64,000 nt of DNA, taken from assembly GCA_020634515.1 (NCBI GenBank), contig JACKBL010000003.1, forward strand, positions 620,001 through 684,000, written 5' to 3'. Of the stretch, positions 15,314 to 25,020 are shown one piece after another; the first letter of the stretch is position 1, and each line of letters opens with the position of its first letter. A program made the position numbers and the translations under genes. A model generated the notes under the pieces. The model was not told where the DNA came from. It was given only the letters and a program-made list of their open reading frames with translations, and ran no database searches. This DNA is from Ardenticatenales bacterium (GTDB lineage Bacteria > Chloroflexota > Anaerolineae > Promineifilales > Promineifilaceae).

Positions 15314-15378
15314 GCCGTCTCCAAAACGTTTCTATCGTTCTTGGGATCAAAAGGGATAAGCCGAATGGGGATTCGACG

Positions 15379-17604
15379 TTATCCGACAAAGACAAAGTAG
15401 GCCAGGAGCAGGACGACGCCGAGGAAGATGGTGAGGGCGTAGTTGCGCACGTATCCGGTCTGGCCGCGGCGGATGATGCCGGCAAGCCAGCGGGTGAGGC
15501 GGGCGCTGCCGAGGACGAGAAGGCCGTCCAGTCCTTTTTTGTCGATGAAGTCAATAAAGCGGGACCAGCCGACGAAGGCGTCCCGGATGAGGCTGTTGTG
15601 GACGAAGTCGTGCCAGAATGCGCCATCAATGGCGTGTCCACACCAGTCGGCGATTTTGTTAAATGCCGGCACAATCCCCTGCATTGCCACCGTATTCAGA
15701 GGCAGCGCCGCAAAGAAGGACCACACATAAGGAATGCTCTGCAGCGGGTCCTTCTCCTCCGCCGTCCGCGGCCGCTTGCCGTAGACCACGAAGAAAGCCA
15801 GCGCCAGGAAAATCAACGCCAGCCCCAGGGAGATACCCGCCACCAGGGGATGCAAATATGGCTCCACGTGCGGCAGGTGCAGCAGCCCTTCCTCTGTGAG
15901 GTGAAAAGAGGCCAGCGAATGCTCCAGCCATCCTTCCAGGCGCAAGAACGCGCCCGTCGGACCGTGCGCGGCCTCATACGCCTCTTTGCTGAAGAAGGGC
16001 AGGTTGATGAACATGCCGCCAAAGAAGGACAGCAGCGCCAGCACCGCCAGCGGAACCCACATGATGGGCGGGCTTTCTTCGGCGTGGGCGGCGGCTTCGT
16101 GTCGCGGTTTGCCAAAGAACACCATTTTCACCTGCCGCCCCATGTAGAAGGCGGTGCAAATGGCCGCCAGGGCCAACAAAATGTAGACGGGCTGGTTGGT
16201 TTCGGAAGCAAAGGCCAGGATTTCGTCTTTGGACCAGAAACCGGCCAGGGGAGCGACCCCGGCCAGGGCCAGCGCGCCGGTGATGAAGACGATGAAGGTG
16301 ATGTTCATACGCTGGCGCAGGCCGCCCATGGTGCGCATATCTTGCGGATCGAAGTCGTCGTGGGCGGGAGCCTGTACGGCGTGCCCGTCGTGGGCGTCAT
16401 GCCCGTGCGCGTGGATGTGGTGATGCCCATGCTCCATGCCGTGAATGACGGAGCCGGAGCTGAGGAAGAGGAGGGCTTTGAAGAAGGCGTGCGTGACGAG
16501 GTGGAACATGCCGGCAACATACGCCCCCATCCCCACCGCCGCCACCATAAAACCAAGCTGGCTCACCGTGGAATACGCCAGCACCTTCTTAATGTCAAAC
16601 TGCGTAAACGCAATCAGGCCCGCCAGCAGCGCCGTTGCCGCACCCACGTAGGCCACCAGGTCAGGGGAGGAAACGAGACCCAGGATTTTTACGTCGGCGA
16701 CGCGGGCAATCTCAAACAAGACGTTGCTGCGCGTGATCAAATAAATGCCCGACGTGACCATTGTGGCCGCGTGGATGAGGGCGGAGACGGGCGTGGGGCC
16801 GGCCATGGCATCCGGCAGCCAGATGTAGAGGGGGATTTGCGCGGATTTGCCGGCAGCCCCCATCAAAAACAGCGCCGTAATCGCCGTCACCACCGTGCCC
16901 AACGGCGCGGCAAACGTGCCAAACGTGACCATGTGCCCCGCGTGGAACAACTCCTCCGCGCCACTAAAAACGGTGTTGAACTCCAGGGAGCCAAACGTCC
17001 AAAAAGTGAGGATCATGGCGATAACCATGGCAAAGTCGCCCACGCGGTTGGCGACAAACGCCTTACGCGCCGCGTCGGAGTTCGCCACGGAATCAAACCA
17101 GAAGCCAATGAGCAAAAAGGAACAAAGCCCCACGCCTTCCCAACCGACAAACAGCATCAGGTAGTTGCTGCCGGACACGAGAACGAGCATGAAGAAAATG
17201 AACAGGTTGAAGTAGGCGAAGAAGCGGGAGTAATCCTTGTCCCCGTGCATGTAGCCAATGGCGTAGATGTGGATGAGCGAGCCAACGCCCGTGACCACAA
17301 GCATCATCGTCACGGACAGGGTGTCCACCTGGATGGCCCAGGGCACATGGAAATTGGCCGCGGGAATCACGATCCAGTCAAACAGCGGAATAACCTGAGC
17401 GTGATAGTCGTGGGCGCTGAGGCTGGCCAGCAGCGCCAGAGAGACGGCGAAGGCGCTCAAGGCCATGCCGCTGGCAATCCAGCCCGTCCATTTCTCCCCC
17501 ACGGCGCGGTCGGCGTCCACAAAGCGGCGACCGATCAGGCCATTAAAGAGAAAGCCCACAAACGGCAGTATCAAAATGAGGGGAGCCAGTGCAAAAGCAT
17601 TCAT
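15379..17604 (-). CDS. nuoL: NADH-quinone oxidoreductase subunit L
   Basis: A 741-residue antiporter-like subunit with the long C-terminal lateral helix. Conserved segments include FVGWEGVGLCSFLLIGFW, PLYIWLPDAMAGPTPVSALIHAATMV and VLAYSTVSQLGFMVAAVGMGAYV. A His-rich cytoplasmic loop (HGHHHIHAHGHDAHDGH, ~residues 390-407) is more pronounced than in most NuoL. It lies between nuoK (12 bases upstream) and nuoM. Confidence 0.95.
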   Translation of the reverse strand: MNAFALAPLILILPFVGFLFNGLIGRRFVDADRAVGEKWTGWIASGMALSAFAVSLALLASLSAHDYHAQVIPLFDWIVIPAANFHVPWAIQVDTLSVTMMLVVTGVGSLIHIYAIGYMHGDKDYSRFFAYFNLFIFFMLVLVSGSNYLMLFVGWEGVGLCSFLLIGFWFDSVANSDAARKAFVANRVGDFAMVIAMILTFWTFGSLEFNTVFSGAEELFHAGHMVTFGTFAAPLGTVVTAITALFLMGAAGKSAQIPLYIWLPDAMAGPTPVSALIHAATMVTSGIYLITRSNVLFEIARVADVKILGLVSSPDLVAYVGAATALLAGLIAFTQFDIKKVLAYSTVSQLGFMVAAVGMGAYVAGMFHLVTHAFFKALLFLSSGSVIHGMEHGHHHIHAHGHDAHDGHAVQAPAHDDFDPQDMRTMGGLRQRMNITFIVFITGALALAGVAPLAGFWSKDEILAFASETNQPVYILLALAAICTAFYMGRQVKMVFFGKPRHEAAAHAEESPPIMWVPLAVLALLSFFGGMFINLPFFSKEAYEAAHGPTGAFLRLEGWLEHSLASFHLTEEGLLHLPHVEPYLHPLVAGISLGLALIFLALAFFVVYGKRPRTAEEKDPLQSIPYVWSFFAALPLNTVAMQGIVPAFNKIADWCGHAIDGAFWHDFVHNSLIRDAFVGWSRFIDFIDKKGLDGLLVLGSARLTRWLAGIIRRGQTGYVRNYALTIFLGVVLLLAYFVFVG

Positions 17605-17616
17605 ACGCGCCTCGCG

Positions 17617-17925
17617 CTATCCTTTCAGCAGGTTGATTTCGTCAATGTTGATGCTCTTCTTGGAGCGGAAGATGGACACGATTAAGGCCAACCCCACGGC
17701 CACTTCCGCCGCGGCCACCGTCATCACGAAGAAAACAAACACCTGTCCATTCAGATCGCCCAGTTGACGGGCAAAAGCCACAAAAGCCAGGTTGGCCGCG
17801 TTGAGCATCAGCTCAATGGACATGAAAATAATGATGGCGTTGCGGCGCAGCAACACGCCCAGCGCGCCCATGGCAAACAAAATGGCGCTAAGGGCAATGT
17901 ACCAGTTGAGAGAAACTTCCGTCAC
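17617..17925 (-). CDS. nuoK: NADH-quinone oxidoreductase subunit K
   Basis: A 102-residue, three-helix subunit. LRRNAIIIFMSIELMLNAANLAFVAF contains the two conserved Glu-bearing helix regions, and FVFFVMTVAAAEVAVGLAL holds the second membrane glutamate. The start is a GTG at 17925, preceded by AAGGAG at an ideal distance; this gives the normal family length. A longer reading would run into the heptamer repeat upstream. Confidence 0.94.
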   Translation of the reverse strand: MTEVSLNWYIALSAILFAMGALGVLLRRNAIIIFMSIELMLNAANLAFVAFARQLGDLNGQVFVFFVMTVAAAEVAVGLALIVSIFRSKKSINIDEINLLKG

Positions 17926-17944
17926 GCTAGACTCCTTGAGAAAG

Positions 17945-18006
17945 CATGAGGTATAAGGTATGAGGTGTGAGGTCTTCATACCTCATACCTCATACCTCAT
18001 ACCTTT
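17945..18006. repeat. ATGAGGT/CATACCT heptamer array
   Basis: Several copies of GAGGTAT-type heptamers followed by four tandem CATACCT units, giving an inverted arrangement that can fold back. It fills the only sizeable gap between nuoJ and nuoK and resembles the heptamers at the mutY start (3849-3880). It is too short and too regular to be a CRISPR array. Confidence 0.75.
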
Positions 18007-18009
18007 ACT

Positions 18010-18504
18010 TCATCCCTTTTCCTTCTTCGTTTGCAGCACGACGACACCAATCATGGCCACCAGCAGCAAGACGGAGGTGATTTCAAAAGGAAGGACAAAA
18101 TGCTGGAACAGAGCGATGCCCACGGCACTGGGGCTGGCGTCAATGGGCGCGGTCGCGGCGGCGCTCACGCCGTTATTAGTGAGAACGACGGCAAACACGG
18201 CCAGCAGCACCAGCGCCAACGCCAATGGTGGCAAGTTGCCACGGAGCGTGCGTAATCCGCCAATTTGCTCCGCTCCCAGCAACATGATCACGAACAAGAA
18301 CAGGACCATGATGGCCCCGGCGTACACCGTGATCTGCACCATAGCCAGGAATGGGGCATTCAGCAGCAAGAAAAGGACGGCAATCGTACACAGATTCAAG
18401 ATCAGGTAGAGGGCGCTGTAGACCGCATTGCGGCTGATCAACATCCCTGCCGCCGCGCCTATCGCCGTTACCGCCAGGATAAAAAAGACAATTGCATTTC
18501 CCAT
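18010..18504 (-). CDS. nuoJ: NADH-quinone oxidoreductase subunit J
   Basis: A 164-residue, five-helix complex I subunit. NAVYSALYLILNLCTIAVLFLLLNAPFLAMVQITVYAGAIMVLFLFVIMLL covers the conserved third-helix region with its pi-bulge motif (VYAGAIMVL). GAGG precedes the ATG. The protein ends shortly before the heptamer array. Confidence 0.94.
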   Translation of the reverse strand: MGNAIVFFILAVTAIGAAAGMLISRNAVYSALYLILNLCTIAVLFLLLNAPFLAMVQITVYAGAIMVLFLFVIMLLGAEQIGGLRTLRGNLPPLALALVLLAVFAVVLTNNGVSAAATAPIDASPSAVGIALFQHFVLPFEITSVLLLVAMIGVVVLQTKKEKG

Positions 18505-18538
18505 AAACGTCGCCTCACGCTGCGTTTGCTCCGTGGAG

Positions 18539-19039
18539 CTACTTCGGATTTTCCATTTCGGGGATGGCCCGATTGAATGTGCCCGGTTCGACCTGCCGCG
18601 GCGTGTCCTGGCTGCCTTCGGGGGGCGGGTTCAGGAGCATCTCTTTGGTGTAGATGGCGCTGGCGCGGTCGTAGAAGCTCAACTCAAAGTTACTTTCCAG
18701 CACAATCGCCTCGGTGGGGCAGGCGTCTTCGCAATAGCCACAGAAGATGCAGCGCAGCATGTTGATCTCGTAGACGCGGGCGTACCGCTCGCCGGGCGAG
18801 TAACGTTCGTCGTCGGTGTTTTCGGCGGCTTCCACGAAGATGGCATCGGCGGGACAGGCCGCCGCGCACAAAGAGCAGCCGATACATTTTTCCAGCCCGT
18901 TATCGTACCGCTTGAGTTCGTGGCGGCCCTTGAAACGGTTACGGACCGGTCGTTTCACCTCTGGGTATTCGACGGTGACCGGGGGTTGAACCAGATGTTT
19001 TAGCGTGGTCCCTAAGCCTTTCAGGATTTCTCCAAACAT
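18539..19039 (-). CDS. nuoI: NADH-quinone oxidoreductase subunit I
   Basis: A 166-residue peripheral-arm ferredoxin subunit carrying clusters N6a and N6b. Both [4Fe-4S] motifs are intact: CIGCSLCAAACP and CIFCGYCEDACP. The N-terminal helix (LKGLGTTLKHLV) anchors it to the membrane arm. AGAAGG lies upstream of the ATG. Gene order G-H-I-J-K-L-M is canonical. Confidence 0.95.
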   Translation of the reverse strand: MFGEILKGLGTTLKHLVQPPVTVEYPEVKRPVRNRFKGRHELKRYDNGLEKCIGCSLCAAACPADAIFVEAAENTDDERYSPGERYARVYEINMLRCIFCGYCEDACPTEAIVLESNFELSFYDRASAIYTKEMLLNPPPEGSQDTPRQVEPGTFNRAIPEMENPK

Positions 19040-19092
19040 ATCTTTTCCTTCTCAAGCGGGTGACATGGATGACGTTTCATGTTGCCGGGCGC

Positions 19093-20193
19093 TCATGGTA
19101 GCATTGTTCCGAGCAGGTCGAAGAGCGGGTTGAGCGCGCCGGTGGAGGAGAGGACGACAAAGACCATGGTGATGATCAGGTTTAGGACGGAGATGGGCAG
19201 CAGCACTTTCCAGCCAAATGACATGAGTTGATCGTAGCGGAGGCGAGGCAAAGAGGCGCGAATCCAGACCATGATGCAGAGGCCGACGATGATTTTGAGG
19301 ATGAGGTAGAGGAAGCCTAATGCCGGCACTTGGTCCACAAACGGCCCGCGATACCCCCCAAAAAACAATACCGCGGCAATGGCGCTGAGGGAGATCATCT
19401 TCATGTACTCCGCCATGAAGAACATGCCAAATCGCATTCCGCCATACTCCACGTTGTAGCCGGCGGAAAGCTCCTGCTCCGCCTCCAACAAGTCGAACGG
19501 CGCGCGCTGTAATTCCGCCAGCGCGCCAATGCAGAAGATGACGGCGGCGATGGGTTGCAGGAAGATGTACCAGCCCCCTTGCTGCGCCGCCACGATGTCG
19601 CCCAGGTCCATGGAGCCGGCCAGAATAATCGAGGGCAACACGGACAACCCCAACGCCAGTTCGTAGCTGATCATCTGCGCCGAGGCGCGAATGCCGCCCA
19701 GAATGGCGTACTTGTTGTTGGACCCCCAACCGGCCAGCACGACGCCGTAGACGCCGATGGACGTGATCGCCAGGATAAACAGCACGCCGACGTTGACACC
19801 GGGCGCGATAGCGAAATAGGGGGAGAATTTAGCCCCGAAGATGTTGATTTCGCCCGCCCAGGGGATGACGGCCAGGATAAGGATTGCCGGCATCACCGTC
19901 AACATCGGCGCCAGTGTGTAAATGTATCTATCCACCTTCACCGGCGTGTAATCTTCCTTGAAGAACAACTTTACCGCATCGGCGGCGGGCTGCATGAAGC
20001 CGCTGAGGAAACGGCGCTCGCCCCCTTTCCAGGGAATGGGGATGTAGCCCGCGCGATTGGGTCCCACGCGCCCTTGCAGCCGCGCCAGCAGCTTCCGTTC
20101 CAACAGGGTGGTGTAGGCAAAGCCCGTGATGACCACGAAGCTCATGATGAATCCAACGATTAAGGCCCGCAGGGCGACTTGACCTGGTGTCAT
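19093..20193 (-). CDS. nuoH: NADH-quinone oxidoreductase subunit H
   Basis: A 366-residue, eight-helix membrane subunit forming much of the quinone chamber. Typical segments are LLERKLLARLQGRVGPNRAG, the Glu-rich loop PFDLLEAEQELSAGYNVEY and RASLPRLRYDQLM near the C-terminus. It overlaps the nuoG stop by four bases (ATGA), indicating translational coupling. Confidence 0.96.
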   Translation of the reverse strand: MTPGQVALRALIVGFIMSFVVITGFAYTTLLERKLLARLQGRVGPNRAGYIPIPWKGGERRFLSGFMQPAADAVKLFFKEDYTPVKVDRYIYTLAPMLTVMPAILILAVIPWAGEINIFGAKFSPYFAIAPGVNVGVLFILAITSIGVYGVVLAGWGSNNKYAILGGIRASAQMISYELALGLSVLPSIILAGSMDLGDIVAAQQGGWYIFLQPIAAVIFCIGALAELQRAPFDLLEAEQELSAGYNVEYGGMRFGMFFMAEYMKMISLSAIAAVLFFGGYRGPFVDQVPALGFLYLILKIIVGLCIMVWIRASLPRLRYDQLMSFGWKVLLPISVLNLIITMVFVVLSSTGALNPLFDLLGTMLP

Positions 20194-22742
20194 GCGACTT
20201 CCTTCATTTTCTCAATGTGGATGCTGCCTGCTTGATAGGTGACGCCGCGAACGACGGCAATGCCGGCAGAAACGTCCTCATTCACGTTTGCCGGGGAGGG
20301 AATGACCTGGCCGTTGACGCGCAAAGCAACGCTCTCGCCATCCGCCACGCCCAAAGCCGCCCCATCCGCCGGATGCAGCCACACCGCCGGCTGCGCCACA
20401 CGCGCTTGCAACATCTCCGACCGGGCAATAAGCGTTCCGGGTCGGTACAACGTCCGCGCCTGGATAACGCGCAAACCATCCGCCGCCGCGCCCGTGTCCG
20501 GCACGGCAAACAAGGCCACATTTCCCTTCTCCGCACCGGCAGCCCACTGCTGCCCCAGGCCCGACTGGTTATCGTAGGCCGTACCACCGTAGTAGAGGTC
20601 GTCCCGTCCCACGTCCGGCCACTGCGGTTCGACGTGCGCCAGGGTGCGGTAATCCATGCCGTTGTACGGCAGCGCGGCGGCGGCCAACTGCTTGAAAACG
20701 AGGCTGGCGGCCATCTTCGGCTTGCCCAACCCCACGCGCTCGCCAATTTGCAGCAAAATCTGCCAGTCGGGGCGCGCCTCGCCCACGGCGGGGATGGCCT
20801 GGTAGAAACGCTGCACGCGCCGCTCGCCGCTGGTGTAGGTTCCTTCGCGTTCGGCCCAGCTTTGTGCCGGCAAAACCACGTCCGCCAGTTCCGCTGTTTT
20901 CGTCAGGAACAACTCCTGCACCACCAAAAATGCCAGCTTGCCCCGCCCGGCCATCAAACCATCGCCCACCGGGTCCGCGCCCAAGACATACAGCGCCTTG
21001 ATCTGCCCGGAAGCCGCGCCCGCGTACATGGCCGCCGCGTCCAAACCGGGGGCAGCCACACGCTTGTAGCCAGGCCCCGCGTCCGGGCGCACGCCCATGT
21101 CCCACGCGCCTTGTGTGTTGCCCCGCGGCCAGACAGGAACGAGACCATTGTTTGTTTTGCCGGCACGATGCGCCCCATCCGCGTCCTTCAACAGCAGCAA
21201 ATTGCCCAACAGCGCCGCCACCGCTTCCGTCTCCGCGTAGGACAACCCCTCGCAGCCATAAAATGCCACCAGGTTCCGCGCATTCGCCAACGCCTGCCCT
21301 GCCGCCTGCACCCTATCCGCCGCCGGGGCATCCAGCACCTTCGCGCCGTTCAGCACCTGCCGCAGCGTCTCCACGCCCATGCCCGCGCCATAATGCACCA
21401 CATGTTTTGCCCAGCGATCCAGGCGCGTGGCCCGCGCATTCAGCACCACCACGCTCGCCCCCCGCTGCGCCGCCTGTTTCACACGCAGCCACCAGACCGG
21501 CGCTTCCTCGTGCAAATCAGACGCCATCACCAGGATCGCGTCTCCCTGCCCCAATTGCAGCAAATTGCTGCCGCTGCTCAAGCCCACCTGAGCCACGACG
21601 TCGCCGCCGCCCATCCGCTTATCAGCCAGGTCCACGTTATGGCTGCCCAGCCCTTGCCGGAACAAGTGCTGGAAGGCAAACAAATCCTCGTTGCTCAAAC
21701 GATCATTCGCCAGACCGGCGGCGGCTCCCTTCAATTGCTGGAGCTTGCCGGCCACCACATCCAGTGCCTCTTGCCAGGAAACGGGCGTCAACTGACCGTT
21801 CTTGCGCAGCAGCGGCGTCGTCAACCGCTCCGCATCGTCGGCGAAATGATGCACAAAACGCCCCTTGTCGCACAACCAGATTTCGTTCACTTGCTCATTC
21901 TGGCGCGGCATAATGCGTTTGATCACCGGACGACCGCCGGAAACGGCCTCGCGCCGCGTACTCATGGTCATGTTGCAGCCCACGGGGCAGTGGGAGCAGA
22001 CACTGGCGACCGGCGTCAGTTCCCAGGGGCGCGCGCCAAAGCGGAAATCGCTGGTCGTGAGCGCGCCCACGGGGCAAATATCCGTCGTATTGCCGCTCCA
22101 GAAGCTGTCGAAGCCCGGATCGGACATGGTCACAATCTCCAGGCTGCGCCCGCGATTGTGGAAACCGATCACCGGATCATCCACCACCTCGTCCTGGAAG
22201 CGAATGCAGCGGGCGCACTGAATGCAGCGCTCCCGATCCAGGTAAATCAACTCGCCCAGCGGGACGTGTTTTTCCAGCTTAATTTTGTCGCTAAAATCGA
22301 AGCGACTATCGCCCCGGCCATGCGCCATTGTCAGGTTTTGCAGCGGACACTCCCCGCCTTTGTCGCAAATCGGGCAGTCCAGCGGATGGCTGGTAAGGAT
22401 GAATTCGATCACGTCTTCCCGCGCTGTGTCCACCTGCTCCGTCGTGGTGCGCACCACCATCCCCGGCGCGACTTCCACGGTGCAGCCCGTTTGCAGCGCC
22501 TTGCCCCAGTTGAGTTTGGGCGAGCCATCCGCTTCGCGCAGCAGTTCACCCGTGGCCCGGTCGCGCATGGGCATGCCGATTTCCACCAGGCACATGCGGC
22601 ACATGCCCACGGGCGTCATCTTGGGATGGTAGCAGAAGACGGGGATGTCCACCGCCACTTTCTTGGCCGCGTCCACGACCAGCGTCCCTTTAGGAACGGT
22701 CAGTTCGATACCGTCAATGGTCAGGGTTACTTGATCACTCAT
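20190..22742 (-). CDS. nuoG: NADH-quinone oxidoreductase subunit G
   Basis: An 850-residue Fe-S subunit with a molybdopterin-oxidoreductase-like C-terminal half. The N-terminus has the [2Fe-2S] motif CYHPKMTPVGMCRMC, the His/Cys cluster in HPLDCPICDKGGEC, the paired CIQCARCI and a further [4Fe-4S] site, CSHCPVGC. The ATG at 22742, after GAGGTG, is preferred to a GTG two codons upstream. The C-terminal region reads like the usual degenerate, cofactor-free domain. Confidence 0.94.
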   Translation of the reverse strand: MSDQVTLTIDGIELTVPKGTLVVDAAKKVAVDIPVFCYHPKMTPVGMCRMCLVEIGMPMRDRATGELLREADGSPKLNWGKALQTGCTVEVAPGMVVRTTTEQVDTAREDVIEFILTSHPLDCPICDKGGECPLQNLTMAHGRGDSRFDFSDKIKLEKHVPLGELIYLDRERCIQCARCIRFQDEVVDDPVIGFHNRGRSLEIVTMSDPGFDSFWSGNTTDICPVGALTTSDFRFGARPWELTPVASVCSHCPVGCNMTMSTRREAVSGGRPVIKRIMPRQNEQVNEIWLCDKGRFVHHFADDAERLTTPLLRKNGQLTPVSWQEALDVVAGKLQQLKGAAAGLANDRLSNEDLFAFQHLFRQGLGSHNVDLADKRMGGGDVVAQVGLSSGSNLLQLGQGDAILVMASDLHEEAPVWWLRVKQAAQRGASVVVLNARATRLDRWAKHVVHYGAGMGVETLRQVLNGAKVLDAPAADRVQAAGQALANARNLVAFYGCEGLSYAETEAVAALLGNLLLLKDADGAHRAGKTNNGLVPVWPRGNTQGAWDMGVRPDAGPGYKRVAAPGLDAAAMYAGAASGQIKALYVLGADPVGDGLMAGRGKLAFLVVQELFLTKTAELADVVLPAQSWAEREGTYTSGERRVQRFYQAIPAVGEARPDWQILLQIGERVGLGKPKMAASLVFKQLAAAALPYNGMDYRTLAHVEPQWPDVGRDDLYYGGTAYDNQSGLGQQWAAGAEKGNVALFAVPDTGAAADGLRVIQARTLYRPGTLIARSEMLQARVAQPAVWLHPADGAALGVADGESVALRVNGQVIPSPANVNEDVSAGIAVVRGVTYQAGSIHIEKMKEVA

Positions 22743-22810
22743 CCGCACCTCAGATGTGAGAGTTTACGACGTTGTCAGCGGGCGTGTGGATGCCGCTCCG
22801 TCAAGCCTGC

Positions 22811-24115
22811 TCAGGCGGCGGCTGTCTGCCGTTGCCGCGCCGCCGGCTGTTTTGCGCCATGCCCATTGGCATGGGGTTTGACTTTCGCTTCAAATTCCTG
22901 TGGGAACAACCGGATGGCGGACAGGACGGGGTTGATGGCGAATTCTCCCAACGCGCACAGGCACTTGCCTTGAATCTGTCCGGCCACGCTTTTCAGCAAG
23001 GCAATGTCCTCGGGGCGACCGTGTCCGTAGTAAACGCGGTGCAGCACCTTATCCAACCAGAACGTTCCTTCGCGGCAGGGCGTGCATTTGCCGCAAGATT
23101 CATGTTTGAAGAAGTGAACGGCTTTCATCGCCGCCCACACCATGTCTACCGTCTCGTCGCAGACGATCACGGAAGCGGACCCCATGATGGAGTCGTAGGG
23201 AGCCAATCCCTCAAAAGAGATGGGGGCGTCCATTGCTTCGGCGGTGATGATGGCTCCGGAACCGCCGGAGGGGAAAATGGCCTTCACTTTTTTGTCGCCG
23301 GGGATGCCGCCGCCGAAGTCGTAAATGAGTTGGCGGTAGGTGGTCTTACCCATTTCGATTTCGTAGTTGCCGGGCTGATTGACGCGCCCGCTAAGGCAGA
23401 CGACTTTAGGCCCGGGGCTGTTGGGCGTACCCAGTTCGAGATACCAGTCCGCGCCGTTGGTGAGGACGAGGGGGACGTTGGCTAGCGTTTCCACGTTGTT
23501 GACGACGGTGGGGCTGGCGTAGAGGCCCTGGACGGCGGGGAAGGGGGGCTTGGACCAGGGCTGGCCCAGGTTGCCCATGAGGGAGTTGAGCAGGGCGGTT
23601 TCCTCGCCACAAATGTATGCGCCCGCGCCGTAGTGGGTGTAAAAGTTGACGCTGTAGCCGGAATCGAGGATGTTTTCGCCGATGTAGCCGGCGGCGTAGG
23701 CGTCTTGCAGCGCCTGTTCAAATGGGGCGGCGGTGCGCAGGAATTCGCCGCGGAAGTAGATGTAGATGGTTTGGGCCTGGATGGCGTAGGCGCAGAGGAG
23801 GGCGCCTTCGATGACCTGATGGGGGTTGGATTCGATCAGTTCACGGTCTTTGAAGGTGCCTGTTTCTGACTCGTCGGCGTTGACGACGACGTATTTGGGC
23901 GCGTCGGTTTTAGGTATGAATCCCCATTTAATGCCGGCAGGAAACCCCGCCCCGCCTCGTCCTTTGATATTCGCCTTGCGCACCTCGTCGCGCACCTGCA
24001 CGGGCGTGAGCGAACCAAGCGCCTGCTTCCAGGCCGCGTAGCCGCCGTTTTCCTCATACACCGCCAGCTTGTGGATGTCTGGCACGTCACGATGTCGCAG
24101 CAATAAGTGAGCCAT
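22811..24115 (-). CDS. nuoF: NADH-quinone oxidoreductase subunit F
   Basis: A 434-residue NADH-binding flavoprotein. GRGGAGFPAG is the NADH/FMN glycine-rich motif, YICGEETALLNSL lies in the FMN region, and SCGKCTPCREG plus a downstream Cys bind the [4Fe-4S] cluster N3. The start at 24115 follows GGAG and lies two bases from the nuoE stop. The C-terminus has a short Ala/Gln/Arg-rich tail. Confidence 0.95.
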   Translation of the reverse strand: MAHLLLRHRDVPDIHKLAVYEENGGYAAWKQALGSLTPVQVRDEVRKANIKGRGGAGFPAGIKWGFIPKTDAPKYVVVNADESETGTFKDRELIESNPHQVIEGALLCAYAIQAQTIYIYFRGEFLRTAAPFEQALQDAYAAGYIGENILDSGYSVNFYTHYGAGAYICGEETALLNSLMGNLGQPWSKPPFPAVQGLYASPTVVNNVETLANVPLVLTNGADWYLELGTPNSPGPKVVCLSGRVNQPGNYEIEMGKTTYRQLIYDFGGGIPGDKKVKAIFPSGGSGAIITAEAMDAPISFEGLAPYDSIMGSASVIVCDETVDMVWAAMKAVHFFKHESCGKCTPCREGTFWLDKVLHRVYYGHGRPEDIALLKSVAGQIQGKCLCALGEFAINPVLSAIRLFPQEFEAKVKPHANGHGAKQPAARQRQTAAA

Positions 24116-24116
24116 A

Positions 24117-24605
24117 CTAATCTCCTGCCGTGGCTGCTTCCGCACGCAGTTGGGCGATCAGCGCATCAAATTGGGCTTCGTCCAGCTTTTCGTGGTAGTG
24201 CAGGTTGCACTGCAGCATGGGCGCTTTGTCGCACGCCGCCAGGCACATGACCGTCTTCAACGTAAACAGGCCGTCCGGCGTCGTGCCCTCGACGGGGATC
24301 CCCAACTTGCGCGAAGCCATCTCCACGAATTCGTCCGCGCCGCAGAGGGCGCAGGCCAGGTCGTTGCAGATTTCCAGCACGTATTTGCCCACGGGTTCCT
24401 CATGGAAGAGGGTGTAGAAGCCCGCCAGGGAAAGTACGTGCGTGGGGTCCAGGTCGAGAATGCCGGCAACATCCGCCATGGCCTCGGGACTCATATAACC
24501 ATAGGCTTCCTGCGCCAGGTGCATCAGCGGCAGCACCGCGGATTTTTTATCTGGATACCGCGCCAGAATTGCTTTGATTTGATCACCATGCTTTTCTGCA
24601 ATCAC
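24117..24605 (-). CDS. nuoE: NADH-quinone oxidoreductase subunit E
   Basis: A 162-residue thioredoxin-fold [2Fe-2S] subunit. The ligands are C-x4-C in CNDLAC and C-x3-C in CLAAC, the standard NuoE pattern. The start is GTG at 24605 with GGGAGAAGG upstream. The gene is separated from nuoD by an inserted toxin-antitoxin pair and a MITE, so it may need internal promoters or read-through from nuoD. Confidence 0.94.
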   Translation of the reverse strand: MIAEKHGDQIKAILARYPDKKSAVLPLMHLAQEAYGYMSPEAMADVAGILDLDPTHVLSLAGFYTLFHEEPVGKYVLEICNDLACALCGADEFVEMASRKLGIPVEGTTPDGLFTLKTVMCLAACDKAPMLQCNLHYHEKLDEAQFDALIAQLRAEAATAGD

Positions 24606-24660
24606 AACCTTCTCCCAGAAGAACTACTTCACATCAATGCATTCAGCCACCGATAAGTCA

Positions 24661-25020
24661 TTACAAACCAAGCGTATGTTGCAACGCTCTATCAATAGCT
24701 GCCATCGGCAAGGAACCAATAATACGATCGATTGCGGCATCCCCAACCGTTGCCAGATTGTCCGTCATCACAACTGAATCAGTCAGTAATCCTGATTCTC
24801 GCCCTTCAGCATCGGCGAGCAATACCGTCACGCGACTCGGATGATTGGCACGAAACATTCTGCTCGTGATCATAGCTACAATTACCTGCGGCAAGTCCGT
24901 CTGCAGATCGTCGGCCTGGACAATAAGAGCCGGACGAGACTTGGCTGTTCGCAAATCTGAATGCGGGAAGAGGACTAAGACGACGTCACCGCGCTTGTAA
25001 AGACGTGTGGGCTGCATCAT
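24661..25020 (-). CDS. MazF/PemK-family endoribonuclease toxin
   Basis: A 119-residue PemK-fold protein. GDVVLVLFPHSDLRTAKSRPALIVQ is the classic opening, with the catalytic Arg in the SRPALIV segment; PQVIVAMITSRM and the C-terminal ATVGDAAIDRIIGSL also fit. It overlaps the 3' end of an upstream small gene by 35 bases, typical of an antitoxin-toxin pair. It lies between nuoD and nuoE, in the same orientation as the operon. Confidence 0.88.
   Translation of the reverse strand: MMQPTRLYKRGDVVLVLFPHSDLRTAKSRPALIVQADDLQTDLPQVIVAMITSRMFRANHPSRVTVLLADAEGRESGLLTDSVVMTDNLATVGDAAIDRIIGSLPMAAIDRALQHTLGL

Noticed and set aside
15304..17685. A 793-residue open frame on the plus strand opposite nuoL
   Set aside because: Low-complexity His/Gln/Arg/Gly-rich product with no motif; it is the antisense shadow of nuoL in GC-rich DNA.
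17945..18006. Regular short repeats that might be a CRISPR remnant
   Set aside because: Seven-base units without spacers, inside the nuo operon; no cas genes in the window.
20187..22973. A 928-residue open frame on the plus strand opposite nuoG
   Set aside because: Antisense shadow of nuoG; Arg/His/Gln-rich with no domain, while nuoG shows all Fe-S motifs.
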